Assembly (NCBI GenBank): GCA_903884505.1
Contig: CAISET010000002.1
Span: 62,001 to 126,000, forward strand
Direction of reading: 5' to 3'
DNA: 64,000 nt
From: an uncultured Microcaldota archaeon
GTDB lineage: Archaea > Micrarchaeota > Micrarchaeia > Burarchaeales > Fermentimicrarchaeaceae
Shown here: piece by piece, positions 8,522-17,187 of the stretch
How positions within the stretch are numbered: the stretch's first letter is position 1
How the letters are laid out: the number at the start of each line of letters is the position of its first letter
Position numbers and translations under genes: made by a program
The notes under the pieces: model-generated
The model's database searches: none
What the model saw: only the letters and a program-made list of their open reading frames with translations
What the model was told of the DNA's origin: nothing

Positions 8522-9436
8522 CTATTCTACCGGAGTGAGCCAGTCCGCATAGTTCCTGTCCTTTCCCCGCGTAACTTCAACGAATTTTTTCTGCAGCCTC
8601 AGGGTTATCGGGCCTGGCTTGCCGTTGCCTACCACGCGGTTGTCTATCTCGCGGATAGGCGTAACTTCTGCCGCAGTGCCCGTGAAGAAGGCCTCGTCCG
8701 CAGTGAATAGCTCCTCGCGCGGGATGTCGCGCTCCTTGAACGGGATGCCCAGGTCCTTCGCGAACCTTATTATCGTATGCCGGGTGATGCCGCGGAGGAT
8801 TCCCGCCTCTGCGGAAGGCGTCATCAGAATCCCGTCCTTAACGATGAATATGTTCTCGCCTGGCCCTTCCGCAACGTAGCCGTTCACGTTCTCGAAAATC
8901 GCCTCATCGTAGCCGGCTGACTTCGCCTCGAGGTTTGCGAGGATGGAGTTCACGTAGTTGCCGCAGCTCTTCGCCTGGGGCGGCAGGACGATGGAGGTGA
9001 TGCGGCACCAGGCGGATATCTTGCACCTCACCCCTTCCTTCATCGCCTTTCCTCCGAAATACTCGAACGGGTAGGCGGCTATTACGGTCTCCACCGGGTT
9101 GCGCTTCGGGTTCAGGCGCAAATCGCCATAGCCATAGAAGACGATGGGCCGGATGTAGCACTGCTTGAACTTGTTGAGCTTCACGAGCTTGATTGTAGCC
9201 TCCTCGAGCTCCTTCTGGGAATACGGGATGCTTATCATGTAGATTTTCGCGCTCTCGAAAAGCCTCTTCACGTGGTCCTGCAGCCTGAAGATTGCCGGCC
9301 CTTTCGCCGTTTCGTAGCAGCGCAGGCCCTCGAATATCCCCGAGCCGTAATGGAGCGAGTGCGTGAGCACGTGGATTTTCGCCTCATCCCAAGCAATGAA
9401 TTTGCCGTTCATCCAGATTTTTTCCGCCTTCTCCAT
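8522..9436 (-). CDS. ilvE: Branched-chain amino acid aminotransferase
   Basis: From the ATG at 9436 this is a 304-residue fold-type IV PLP aminotransferase. The pyridoxal lysine lies in QAKSCGNYVNS, the glycine-rich phosphate motif in EGPGENIFIV, and the conserved segment EAGILRGITR follows. It moves the amino group between glutamate and the keto acids of leucine, isoleucine and valine. Four extra codons upstream (to 9448) are open but homology starts with EKIWMNGKF. No other branched-chain pathway gene is nearby. Confidence 0.92.
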   Translation of the reverse strand: MEKAEKIWMNGKFIAWDEAKIHVLTHSLHYGSGIFEGLRCYETAKGPAIFRLQDHVKRLFESAKIYMISIPYSQKELEEATIKLVKLNKFKQCYIRPIVFYGYGDLRLNPKRNPVETVIAAYPFEYFGGKAMKEGVRCKISAWCRITSIVLPPQAKSCGNYVNSILANLEAKSAGYDEAIFENVNGYVAEGPGENIFIVKDGILMTPSAEAGILRGITRHTIIRFAKDLGIPFKERDIPREELFTADEAFFTGTAAEVTPIREIDNRVVGNGKPGPITLRLQKKFVEVTRGKDRNYADWLTPVE

Positions 9437-9463
9437 CACACCACCCATATGCCATCGCGAATC

Positions 9464-9546
9464 GGAGGTTCAGGAACCGACGATATGCCGCGAGTGAGCC
9501 AGCGAACGAAGCAGCATCGGGGGTTTCTCGACCGGAAACTATCTCC
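9464..9546 (+). repeat. Dispersed hairpin element, copy A
   Basis: It begins GGAGGTTCAGGAACCGACGAT and closes with CATCGGGGGTTTCTCGACC plus the shared tail GGAAACTATCTCC. The start and end can pair (AACC-x-CGATG with CATCG-x-GGTT). It ends about 11 bases before a TATA-like box (GCTTAAATAG) for the helicase gene and has the same orientation. Confidence 0.65.
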
Positions 9547-9586
9547 TGCCGGCTGCTTAAATAGGTAGCGGAGGGAAAAATAATCC

Positions 9587-12139
9587 GTGGATTTCCCGGC
9601 GAAAATCAGGCGCATAAAGGTCCTTGAGCAGGAGGAGACAGCGGGCGCGCTCAGGGAGATAATCGGATTTTTGAACGATGCGGAACCCGCGGTCAGGGCG
9701 CAGGCCGTGATTTCGCTCGCATCCTTCAGGAGCGAGCAGGCTGTCAAGGCGCTCGTTTTGGCGCTTGATGACGACGACGCGCCGGTTAGGTGCCTTGCCT
9801 GCGCATCGCTCGCGAAGCTGGGGATGAAGTCCGCGCTTCCTGCGGTCTACGGGGCGATGGAGGAGGACAAGGACAGGAAGGTCCGCGAGTACGCGAAGAA
9901 GGCGGCCAAGGAGATTGCGGACGCGCAGCCGACCGCGGATTTCCAGGTGTTCGAGGAGGAGAAGGGGGAGGATGCGGAGATAACCGAATTGGAGGAAGGG
10001 GAAAGAAAGCCCGAATTCGCGGATTTTGACATGGACCCCGCAATCCAGAGGATTCTGGAAATTCGCGGAATCCAGAGGCTTTACAAGCACCAGGCAGAGG
10101 CGGTTAAGCTCGTGCAGGAGGGAAAGAACGTCGTGGTTACCGCGCCGACGGCGAGCGGGAAGACGGAAATTTTTCTCATCCCACTGGTTGAAGCAGCGCG
10201 GGAAGGCGGCAGGTCCCTCGTAATCTACCCGACGAAGGCGCTTGCGCGGGACCAGCTGGACAGGTTCCATGAGTTCTCGATTCTTGGGGTGAGGAGCGAA
10301 GTCTATGACGGAGACACATCGCAGCACCTGCGCGAGAGAATCCGCAACGATTTCCCGCATATCCTCATCTCCAACTTCGACATGCTGCACTTCATGCTCA
10401 TGAACTTCCGCCTCTTCGGCGGGTTCTTCCGCAGCCTCCGCTTCGTAGTCATTGACGAGATTCACACCAATTCCGGCTCCATGGGCTCGCACGTTTCGAA
10501 TATCTTGAGGAGGCTGAAAAGGGTTCTGGAGAAGAGCGGAAACAAGAATGGGGTGAGGTTCATCTGCTCCTCGGCGACGATTGGGAATGCCAAGGAGTTT
10601 GCCGAGTCTCTTTGCGGCGAGAAGTTTGAGGTGATTGAGGCTACTTCCGCGCCAAGGGCCAAGGTGAAGCACATAATCGCAAATCCACCGCTTTTCCGCA
10701 ATGACAAGCGCGCGAGCTATACTTCGCTCACCGTGAAAATGGCGAAGAAGCTGCTTGCGGGGAAAGGGAATGTCTTGGTTTTCGGCAATTCGCATTCGGT
10801 TGTCGAGAGGCTCGGGCTTATGGCGAAGCAGGCTGGGATTGACGGGTTCAAGGTCTACCGCTCGGGCCTTTCGCACAAGATGAGGAAGGAGATTGAGAAG
10901 GAGTTCAAGGGCGGGAAGACGAGGGCGCTGGCCACGACGTCGGCATTGGAGCTGGGAATGGATATCGGCTCGGTCGATTCGGTCATCCTTGCGGGTTATC
11001 CGGGGACGATTTCAAGAGTCAGGCAAAGGATTGGAAGGTGCGGGAGGAAGGGGCAAGAATGCACTGCTGTGTTCATTGCGCGCGACAACCCGCTCGACCA
11101 GTTCTATGTGGAGAATCCGCAGCTCTATCTGCACGGGAAACCGGAATCGTGCTATGCGAATGCCGAGAATGATTTCGTGCTGAAATGGCACCTGCTTGCG
11201 ATGATGAGGGATTATCCTGCGGATGAGGGGGAGGTCGCTGCATTCTCACCATCCGGGCCTGCGCTGTTCGAGGAACTCAAGGCTGAGGAGCTCTGCAAGC
11301 CCTATGCTGGCGGCTGGATTCCCACGAAGGAGGGGCTGAAGAGGCTGCAGGCGCTTTCTATCCGCGGAACGGGGGAAGTCATCCGCATCTTTGACGTTGA
11401 ATCCAAGGAGTTCATTGGCGAGAGGGAGAAGCCCGTCGCGCTCGGCGAGCTCTTCCCGGGCGCAATCTATCTGCACGGAGGGGAGAAATATTCTTCGAAG
11501 AAGCTGGATTTGGAGGGCGGAATCGCCTTTGTCGAGAAAATCCGCCACCAGATGAGCGAGTATACGGTCGCGACGAGGGAGAAGACAGCGGAAGTGGTCA
11601 AGGAGCTCTCGCACAGGAAATGCCTCGGAAGCGGGCTGCAGTTCGGCAAGGTGCACATCCACGAAGTGATTACCGGCTACGTGCAGAAGAGCCAGTTCAC
11701 GGATGAGACGGTAGGGAGGTTCACGCTTGATGAGCCGCTGGAGTATGACTTTGACACGCTGGCAATCTGGGTTGATTTTCCAGGAGAAATTATGGCAACG
11801 ACCGCCAATTTCGGGGAGGGGCTGCATGCTGTTGAGCACTGCTCAATTTCAATGCTTCCCGCGCTGACCGGCGCGGATGCGAACGAGGTGGGAGGCATCT
11901 CCTACCCGAGCGGGCGGATGTATATCTACGACGGCGTGCCGCTCGGGAGCGGGGTGACGCAGATTGCATTCCAGCGCTTTGAGGAGATGGCGTCCATGGC
12001 GGAGGAGCGGCTCAGGAAGTGCAAATGCGGGAAGGGCTGCCCGTCGTGCATCCTTGATCCGCAGTGCGGGAACAACAACCGCCATTTGGACAAGGAGGCG
12101 GGAAAGGAAATCCTCGCTAAACTGCTTAAGCATAAATAG
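9587..12139 (+). CDS. DExH helicase with HEAT repeats and DUF1998-like zinc end
   Basis: The 850-residue protein starts with about 110 residues of HEAT-like repeats, an acidic linker, then a superfamily 2 helicase core. Walker A is APTASGKTE near residue 185 and the Walker B box is DEIH near residue 289. Motif VI reads QRIGRCGR. The C-terminal part ends in a four-cysteine cluster (CKCGKGCPSC and later QCG) that fits DUF1998 of the MrfA/YprA family, which repairs or remodels DNA. The GTG at 9587 is the only in-frame start near the TATA-like box at 9560. Fusion of HEAT repeats to an MrfA-like helicase is not usual in bacterial members. Confidence 0.85.
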   Translation: MDFPAKIRRIKVLEQEETAGALREIIGFLNDAEPAVRAQAVISLASFRSEQAVKALVLALDDDDAPVRCLACASLAKLGMKSALPAVYGAMEEDKDRKVREYAKKAAKEIADAQPTADFQVFEEEKGEDAEITELEEGERKPEFADFDMDPAIQRILEIRGIQRLYKHQAEAVKLVQEGKNVVVTAPTASGKTEIFLIPLVEAAREGGRSLVIYPTKALARDQLDRFHEFSILGVRSEVYDGDTSQHLRERIRNDFPHILISNFDMLHFMLMNFRLFGGFFRSLRFVVIDEIHTNSGSMGSHVSNILRRLKRVLEKSGNKNGVRFICSSATIGNAKEFAESLCGEKFEVIEATSAPRAKVKHIIANPPLFRNDKRASYTSLTVKMAKKLLAGKGNVLVFGNSHSVVERLGLMAKQAGIDGFKVYRSGLSHKMRKEIEKEFKGGKTRALATTSALELGMDIGSVDSVILAGYPGTISRVRQRIGRCGRKGQECTAVFIARDNPLDQFYVENPQLYLHGKPESCYANAENDFVLKWHLLAMMRDYPADEGEVAAFSPSGPALFEELKAEELCKPYAGGWIPTKEGLKRLQALSIRGTGEVIRIFDVESKEFIGEREKPVALGELFPGAIYLHGGEKYSSKKLDLEGGIAFVEKIRHQMSEYTVATREKTAEVVKELSHRKCLGSGLQFGKVHIHEVITGYVQKSQFTDETVGRFTLDEPLEYDFDTLAIWVDFPGEIMATTANFGEGLHAVEHCSISMLPALTGADANEVGGISYPSGRMYIYDGVPLGSGVTQIAFQRFEEMASMAEERLRKCKCGKGCPSCILDPQCGNNNRHLDKEAGKEILAKLLKHK

Positions 12140-12170
12140 CGGAACCGTGCGGTTTTAGCGGTGGAATAAA

Positions 12171-13070
12171 ATGGCGTACGTGACAGTCACGGGACCGGTG
12201 GGCGCGGCCAAAAAGAAGGAGGAGGTAGGGCGGAACGTTACTGAAACCCAGGCCCAGCCGGAGCAGCTCAGCACCGCCCTGACAATCGGCAAAATCAGCC
12301 GCGCTTATTTTCATGCCGTGAAGCGGTTGGAGGGCATCTTCCGCGTGATGACCGAATCCGATATGGGCGACAACGCCACTGGCCGCAACTGGGTCGCACT
12401 GCGCATCGTGAGGATTGATGGCAAAGGAGGACATTTTGGGGTTGATTTTCTCGCGCGGAGGAAGGAAGCCAAGGTTCCACCCCTAAAGACGTGGAGCAAA
12501 GATGCGGGTGAGCAGCTCAGGGAGATTGGGGTTGATTACGATTTTACGAGGCGGTTTTTCAAGGCAAGCAAGGGCAAGACGGACGAGGATAACTTCCTGC
12601 GCGAAATGGCGGCAACGGGCGGTGACGAGTGGGTTGCTGAGGGTATGTTTCCAACCAGTTACAGGGACAAGCTTGGCGACCTTGAGAAGAGGCTTGGGCC
12701 GGAGAACGTCCTGAAAAAGGAGTATTCGGCGCACGGTGAGGTGAAGATTTCCGACGCGCATGAATTGTCCGTTAGGGAATCGCCGGACTTCAAAAATCCG
12801 GTCGGCCCTGGTGCTGATGAGGATTCCGCCAGCGGCGCCGGGGGCGGCGCTTACGTTTCGGAAGGGCAGGAAGTGAGGACTTACGTGAAGGAGTATGTGC
12901 TCGAGAAAGATAGGGACGGGAATGACTTCATGGTGAGGTACATCGCCGATGATTGCCTTGGGAAACTCGGTTTTTCAGACGAGGAAAAGGCCGCGCTCGC
13001 ATATGAGATAGTTGCCCGGTTTTTGAAAAAGCAGGAGGAATCGGTTCAGACGCCGGAGCGCCTGGACTAG
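12171..13070 (+). CDS. Orphan soluble protein
   Basis: A 299-residue protein that I do not recognise. It begins with a basic, disordered stretch, has a mixed alpha/beta middle (about residues 40-150) and a Gly/Ser/Ala-rich stretch near 225, then a short helical C-terminus. No membrane segment, signal peptide, nucleotide-binding or metal motif is evident. The start ATG at 12171 follows a TATA-like CATAAATAG by about 40 bases, and it has its own promoter after the helicase stop. It belongs to a group of orphan cytoplasmic genes in this window. Confidence 0.7.
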   Translation: MAYVTVTGPVGAAKKKEEVGRNVTETQAQPEQLSTALTIGKISRAYFHAVKRLEGIFRVMTESDMGDNATGRNWVALRIVRIDGKGGHFGVDFLARRKEAKVPPLKTWSKDAGEQLREIGVDYDFTRRFFKASKGKTDEDNFLREMAATGGDEWVAEGMFPTSYRDKLGDLEKRLGPENVLKKEYSAHGEVKISDAHELSVRESPDFKNPVGPGADEDSASGAGGGAYVSEGQEVRTYVKEYVLEKDRDGNDFMVRYIADDCLGKLGFSDEEKAALAYEIVARFLKKQEESVQTPERLD

Positions 13071-13225
13071 CGCCTGCACGCCTTTCTTCCGCGCTTGCAT
13101 TCCATGCAGATGTCCCCTTCTGGGTCGTAGTGCAGGTCGCAGACGAATGCGCCGCATAGCTGGCACGAGAAGACTTTCCCCGCCCTTCCGCAGACCGCGC
13201 AGACGCCGGCAACATTGTTCGCCAT
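13067..13225 (-). CDS. Small zinc-ribbon protein
   Basis: A 52-codon frame from the ATG at 13225. It contains eight cysteines and a histidine in zinc-finger spacing: CAVC, CQLCG, CDLHY, CMECK, and a final cysteine, with a basic C-terminus. This looks like a B-box or HIT-type small zinc protein. It overlaps the end of the orphan gene at 12171-13070 by four bases, tail to tail, and its start is divergent from endonuclease III. The regular CxxC spacing supports coding despite the short length. Confidence 0.7.
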   Translation of the reverse strand: MANNVAGVCAVCGRAGKVFSCQLCGAFVCDLHYDPEGDICMECKRGRKACRR

Positions 13226-13275
13226 GGTGGGGGTTTGCCGCGCGGTATATTAAAATTGAGCGGCAAAAGCGCAGC

Positions 13276-13953
13276 GTGGAGAAGAGGGCGAAGATTCTCA
13301 GGATTGCGGAATTGCTCGAGGGCGAGTATGGCAAGCCCGTGTGGGCGCACGAGAAGCACGAACCGGTTGCCACGCTCGTCGGGACGATTCTCTCGCAGAA
13401 TACGAGCGACAGGAATTCCGGGCCTGCATTCGATGCGCTGAGGAAGAAATATCCGAAGTGGGAGCAGGTGCTAAATGCTGATGAGCGGCAGCTCGCGAAG
13501 GTGATAAGGGGGGGAGGGCTGCCGCAAATCAAGGCGAGAAGAATCAAGTCCGTGCTTGCGGAGGTTAAGAGGAGGAACGGGAGGATTACGCTCGCTCCGC
13601 TGGCGAGGATGCCGAAGAAGGAGGCGCGGGAGTGGCTCATGTCGATGGGCGGGATAGGGCCTAAGACGGCGGCGGTCACGCTTATTTTCGGGTTCGGGAT
13701 GCCGGTCTTTCCTGTTGACACACATGTGTGGAGGATTGCAAAGAGGCTCGGGTGGATTGGGGAGAAAACGGGCTATGGGCGGGCGCACGAGATTCTCGAT
13801 GAGCTGGTTCCCGACAGGAAGAAGGCGAGCCTGCACGTCAACCTGCTGGAGCACGGGAGGAGAATCTGCGCGGCAAGGAACCCGAAGTGCGGGGAGTGCG
13901 TGCTGAACAGGCTCTGCCCTTCAGCATTCAGGTTTCCGAATTTCCGCAGATGA
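13276..13953 (+). CDS. nth: Endonuclease III-type DNA glycosylase/AP lyase
   Basis: From the GTG at 13276 the protein has 225 residues. The helix-hairpin-helix motif GGIGPKTAA carries the catalytic lysine, and the catalytic aspartate follows in PVDTHVWRI. The C-terminal iron-sulfur cluster motif C-x6-C-x2-C-x5-C is complete. It removes oxidised pyrimidines and nicks abasic sites. The frame is open to 13147, but a TATA-like box (GTATATTAAA near 13244) lies about 28 bases before 13276, which favours a leaderless GTG start. Confidence 0.92.
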   Translation: MEKRAKILRIAELLEGEYGKPVWAHEKHEPVATLVGTILSQNTSDRNSGPAFDALRKKYPKWEQVLNADERQLAKVIRGGGLPQIKARRIKSVLAEVKRRNGRITLAPLARMPKKEAREWLMSMGGIGPKTAAVTLIFGFGMPVFPVDTHVWRIAKRLGWIGEKTGYGRAHEILDELVPDRKKASLHVNLLEHGRRICAARNPKCGECVLNRLCPSAFRFPNFRR

Positions 13954-13962
13954 TTGCCCTGC

Positions 13963-15777
13963 TCACGCCGCCAGTCCCTTCCGCCTAATCGCGAGCATTA
14001 GCGCAGCAGCGCCCCCTAAAGGCAGCAGCACGAACCCTGAGCAGCAGTTGGGGGAAGGAGGAGTGGTGGTGCAGTCGCCCTCCACCCACACCCAGTCCGC
14101 GCCTGAAGAGCTCCCATCGCTTGAGCCAGCCGAGGTTCCAGAAAGGCATCTCCCTTGCGCATCGCTCCACCCGCACCCCGAATACTGCGTGCAGCCGCCG
14201 CAGGAAAAGGAGTGCGTTCCACAGTTCGCCGGAGCGGGCGTTGGGGTCGGAGATGCGCCAGCGCAATTCGATTGGACCCACGCCCAGTCGCTTCCTGACG
14301 AGTTTCCATCAGTTGAGCCGTTCGAACTCCCAGCGAGACAGGTTCCTCTTGACTTGCTCCACCCGCACCCGGAGTAAGCTGTGCAGTTCGCGCAGGAGAT
14401 TAAATGGGTGCTGCAGCCCGAAGGCGCAGGCGTCGGCTCCGGGTTGGGGAAGTACGGGGAGCCAAGGCGCCCGATGTATGCAGTGAAATCCGTCTCGTTG
14501 CCCATCATGCCCCTCCCAGGATTCATTATCTCCTCCGGGTCCGCGCCCCCGGAGGCGTTGCTCATGCAGCCAAGCACTACATCGTTGAACTCCTGGCGAG
14601 GCAGAGCATCACCGCCATGGGCCGCAAGGCATGCATATGCAACGCGCAGTGCGCCCGGCCCGTGGTCGTCCACATAGGTCCTTATCACCAGTTGTGAGTA
14701 GGCATAGCCGAAGTCCTGCCATTCATCGAAGGACGCGTTTGTCGGGTCCCACTGCTCCATGAGGGAGTAGTTGTTCCTGTAGTAGTAAATCAGGTCCGAG
14801 ATGCGCACCTTGTCACTGGAGCGGTTGGAGAAGAGGTGCCCCTCGTAATCTGTTCCCGTTTCCAGAAAGGCCAGATGCTCCATGTATTTGGCGGTGCCCT
14901 CGTCAAACCAGTTGTCGCCGCCTTTCACCTGCGGAATCTGCGAGTTGAACGCGTGCGTCGTTTCATGGACAGCCGCCTCCTCCACCCCGTAGGAAGTGGT
15001 GGCATTCGGCCTGAGAAGCACGACGCCGGGAGAGTGGTATTCACCCGATGCCCACGATCGTATCTCCGTGCTCTGGTTGGGGAGGATTACGTACGCCACG
15101 TGCGCGAACGGAAACGGCAGGCCAAGCTCGCTTTCGATGCGTGGGATGAAAGCGGTTGCGTTCGCTATCTCCCCGGAAAAGTTCTCCTGCGAGTTGTGCA
15201 GCAGCAGGTAGTTCTCGCCGATGCGGCTCAGCGTGTAGCCCCCATCCGTCTCCCTGATGTAAGTGAGCTTGATGCACCCGGGCAGGAAGAGCCCGACTGA
15301 AGGCGGGGAGCCTTCGAAATCTGCATGCGGCTCGCTTGAGAGGAACTCGCTTCCCGCTGGCAGCGTTATGCGCGAGGTTATGTTCGCGGCGAAGGGGCAT
15401 GCCGTCGCCTGCACCAGCCGTCCGTAGGCCTTTATGTCCGGAGGCGTGTCGTAGCTCAGCCTCAGTGCATATTCCGACACCGCCCCATCGAAATCGGCGC
15501 GGAGGCGCAGAAGGGAAAAGTCATCGCTGTAGGGCGTTATGCCATCGTCCGTGATGGTGCCCCTGTCGCCATGCCAGTTCACATTGTACGCCCTTTTAGG
15601 TATGTAGTATGACAGCGTCATCGACGAAACCGGCTCCGGGGAGACATAGCCCACATCATAGATGTGCGAGATTGTCCCGTCTTCCGCAAGCGTTCCCGAA
15701 TAGCTCTGTGATGATACCGAAACCGTAACGGCCTGCACGGCAAGCGGCAGCAGGAGCAGCAGTGCGAAGAGCCTCAT
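13963..15777 (-). CDS. Exported gluzincin-like metalloprotease with PSI-like repeats and C-terminal anchor
   Basis: From the ATG at 15777 the 604-residue protein begins with a signal peptide (MRLFALLLLLPLAVQA). The middle has HETTH near residue 270 followed 18 residues later by a glutamate in NWFDEG, the zinc ligand pattern of M1-like gluzincins. Residues about 455-570 hold two near-identical Cys-rich units (ISCANCTAYSGCGW and FSCGGCTQYSGCGW) that resemble PSI domains, each followed by a Pro/Thr linker. The end is NCCSGFVLLPLGGAAALML plus AIRRKGLAA, matching the shared C-terminal tail of this window. It should be a surface-anchored peptidase. Confidence 0.85.
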   Translation of the reverse strand: MRLFALLLLLPLAVQAVTVSVSSQSYSGTLAEDGTISHIYDVGYVSPEPVSSMTLSYYIPKRAYNVNWHGDRGTITDDGITPYSDDFSLLRLRADFDGAVSEYALRLSYDTPPDIKAYGRLVQATACPFAANITSRITLPAGSEFLSSEPHADFEGSPPSVGLFLPGCIKLTYIRETDGGYTLSRIGENYLLLHNSQENFSGEIANATAFIPRIESELGLPFPFAHVAYVILPNQSTEIRSWASGEYHSPGVVLLRPNATTSYGVEEAAVHETTHAFNSQIPQVKGGDNWFDEGTAKYMEHLAFLETGTDYEGHLFSNRSSDKVRISDLIYYYRNNYSLMEQWDPTNASFDEWQDFGYAYSQLVIRTYVDDHGPGALRVAYACLAAHGGDALPRQEFNDVVLGCMSNASGGADPEEIMNPGRGMMGNETDFTAYIGRLGSPYFPNPEPTPAPSGCSTHLISCANCTAYSGCGWSKSRGTCLAGSSNGSTDGNSSGSDWAWVQSNCAGASPTPTPAPANCGTHSFSCGGCTQYSGCGWSDAQGRCLSGTSAGSSDGSSSGADWVWVEGDCTTTPPSPNCCSGFVLLPLGGAAALMLAIRRKGLAA

Positions 15778-15820
15778 GGTTGAAGTGAGAGCGTAGGGGG
15801 TAAATAACCCTGCTGCCAGT

Positions 15821-15994
15821 GGAGATTCAGGAACCAAGGATGTTGCCGAGGCGAGCGAGGCAATGTTGCCGAGCAACGCGAGGCAACAGGCGGTTGCCGG
15901 AGGCAACCGGACAGGCAGTCGCCGTAGGCGACTGGATATGACGGGGAGCGATAGCGACAATGCCAACCATTGGTTCTGACTGGAAACCACGTCC
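15821..15994 (+). repeat. Dispersed hairpin element, copy B
   Basis: It begins GGAGATTCAGGAACCAAGGA, contains internal hairpins (for example GTTGCC-GGA-GGCAAC and GTCGCC-GTA-GGCGAC), and ends CCAACCATTGGTTCTGAC with the tail TGGAAACCACGTCC. The ends pair as AACCAA with TTGGTT. A TATA-like TTTATAAAC follows eight bases later, before the gene at 16044. It fills most of the 266-base gap 15778-16043. Confidence 0.75.
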
Positions 15995-16043
15995 CTGGCC
16001 TGGTTTATAAACGCGGGAAATGACATGCTAGCGGCGACCGAAT

Positions 16044-16325
16044 ATGCCGATTGAAGAAGAGATTATACATTGGTGGCGGGACGAGGCTGGTGAGCTTCAC
16101 CGGAACGCGCTACGCCTTGAGAGCGAGCAGCCCCAGAGGGTGAACGGCTTCCCCCGGGACGGGGTCGTGACGCTCAGGCTCATGAATACCGTGAGCCAGC
16201 AGGCGATCAGGCTCTCCCCTGAGGAAGCGCTGAAGGTGAGCACCCAGCTTCTTTCCGTTGCGAAGGAGATAATGAACCAGAAGCGGGTCCTCTGGAACGA
16301 GCAGGAGGAACAGGCGCGAGTCTAG
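16044..16325 (+). CDS. Small orphan protein
   Basis: A 93-residue, mostly polar protein that I do not recognise. It has an acidic N-terminus with two tryptophans (EEIIHWWRDEAGE), a short strand-rich middle and a helical C-terminal half (SPEEALKVSTQLLSVAKEIM). It may be a small helical DNA- or protein-binding factor, but nothing proves it. A TTTATAAAC box lies about 35 bases upstream, just behind hairpin element B. It is convergent with the next gene; the two coding regions abut without a spacer. Confidence 0.65.
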   Translation: MPIEEEIIHWWRDEAGELHRNALRLESEQPQRVNGFPRDGVVTLRLMNTVSQQAIRLSPEEALKVSTQLLSVAKEIMNQKRVLWNEQEEQARV

Positions 16326-16613
16326 TTACTTCAGGAGGTGGGCGAAGTCCTTCGAGGTCTTCCCCTTTGGGAAAATATTCCCGTTCTTGGCGGTTACCGG
16401 GAGGCCGTATTCCTCTGCGACGCGGATCAGCTCGCTAAGGTCAACAAATTTGTCTATGAATAGGTAGGGGTATTCGCCTGCCGGGCTAATCCCCTTCTTA
16501 ACGATGAAATCCTGGCGCTGGAATACGCCTGCGCGCTTCACCCTTATCTCGGCCTTCCCCTTCGCGAGAATCTCCGCAACGGAGGGCCTTGGCGGCGGTG
16601 CTTCTTCTTCCAT
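16326..16613 (-). CDS. Small orphan protein
   Basis: A 95-residue protein, not recognised. The N-terminus is acidic and proline-rich (MEEEAPPPRPSV), followed by a basic strand-rich section and a helical section ending in a Lys-rich tail. No membrane or export signal is present. It lies just downstream of two exported-protein genes on the same strand with a spacing of nine bases, so it may be the last gene of that transcript. Confidence 0.6.
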   Translation of the reverse strand: MEEEAPPPRPSVAEILAKGKAEIRVKRAGVFQRQDFIVKKGISPAGEYPYLFIDKFVDLSELIRVAEEYGLPVTAKNGNIFPKGKTSKDFAHLLK

Positions 16614-16622
16614 TTTAATCCC

Positions 16623-17183
16623 TCACGAGCGCCTTGCGAGCAGCGTGATTCCGGCGCCAGCCAAAAGGACCAGGCCCGTGCCGGGGCACCCTCCCGGCCC
16701 CGGCTCAACGGGCGTAGGCGTGGGCGTAGGCTGCGAGGAGTAGCAGTTCGTGTAGGCCGAGTCACAGGCGTTCGTGCATGCGCCGTAGCTCGCGTCGGTT
16801 CCGAAATCCGTGTTTGCGCACTGGATTTGGCCTGCGGCTATGAAGGGATTGCCTGCCGCAGCGGAGCAGCACCCGACTACGCATGCTTCCCAGGACGGGT
16901 AGCACGCGTCGGGGGTGTAATTAACTGCAGCGGATGCGCAGCTCTGCCAATTGACACCGCAGTTCCTATTGCAGGCAGCTAGTGCAGTTCTGTGCGAGTC
17001 GGGAATGCTGGCGCACCGGCCGCCGCCATTCGGCGCATTGCTGTATGCGCCCCCGGCAGAGCTGCAACAGCCTGCGGCGCATGTGTTGAGCCCGGCATTG
17101 CAAGCCGATAGGCCATCGGCCTGGGCATATGCGAGGCAAGCCAAAAGTGAAAACGCCAGGATGATGGCGATTAGTAGTTTCAT
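16623..17183 (-). CDS. Exported Cys-rich protein with C-terminal anchor tail
   Basis: From the ATG at 17183 the protein has 186 residues: a signal peptide (MKLLIAIILAFSLLACLAYA), about 130 residues with some 18 cysteines in repeated patterns (CAAGCCSSA and CVVGCCSAA suggest an internal duplication), a PTPTPTP linker, then the tail GGCPGTGLVLLAGAG with ITLLARRS. The tail matches the other anchored proteins here. It is likely a disulfide-rich surface protein. It lies five bases behind the next similar gene on the same strand, so the two form an operon. Confidence 0.8.
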   Translation of the reverse strand: MKLLIAIILAFSLLACLAYAQADGLSACNAGLNTCAAGCCSSAGGAYSNAPNGGGRCASIPDSHRTALAACNRNCGVNWQSCASAAVNYTPDACYPSWEACVVGCCSAAAGNPFIAAGQIQCANTDFGTDASYGACTNACDSAYTNCYSSQPTPTPTPVEPGPGGCPGTGLVLLAGAGITLLARRS

Positions 17184-17187
17184 GCGC

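Noticed and set aside
9557-10876. A 439-codon minus-strand frame opposite the helicase
   Set aside because: Shadow of a confirmed helicase gene; composition is Arg/Leu-rich and has no motif.
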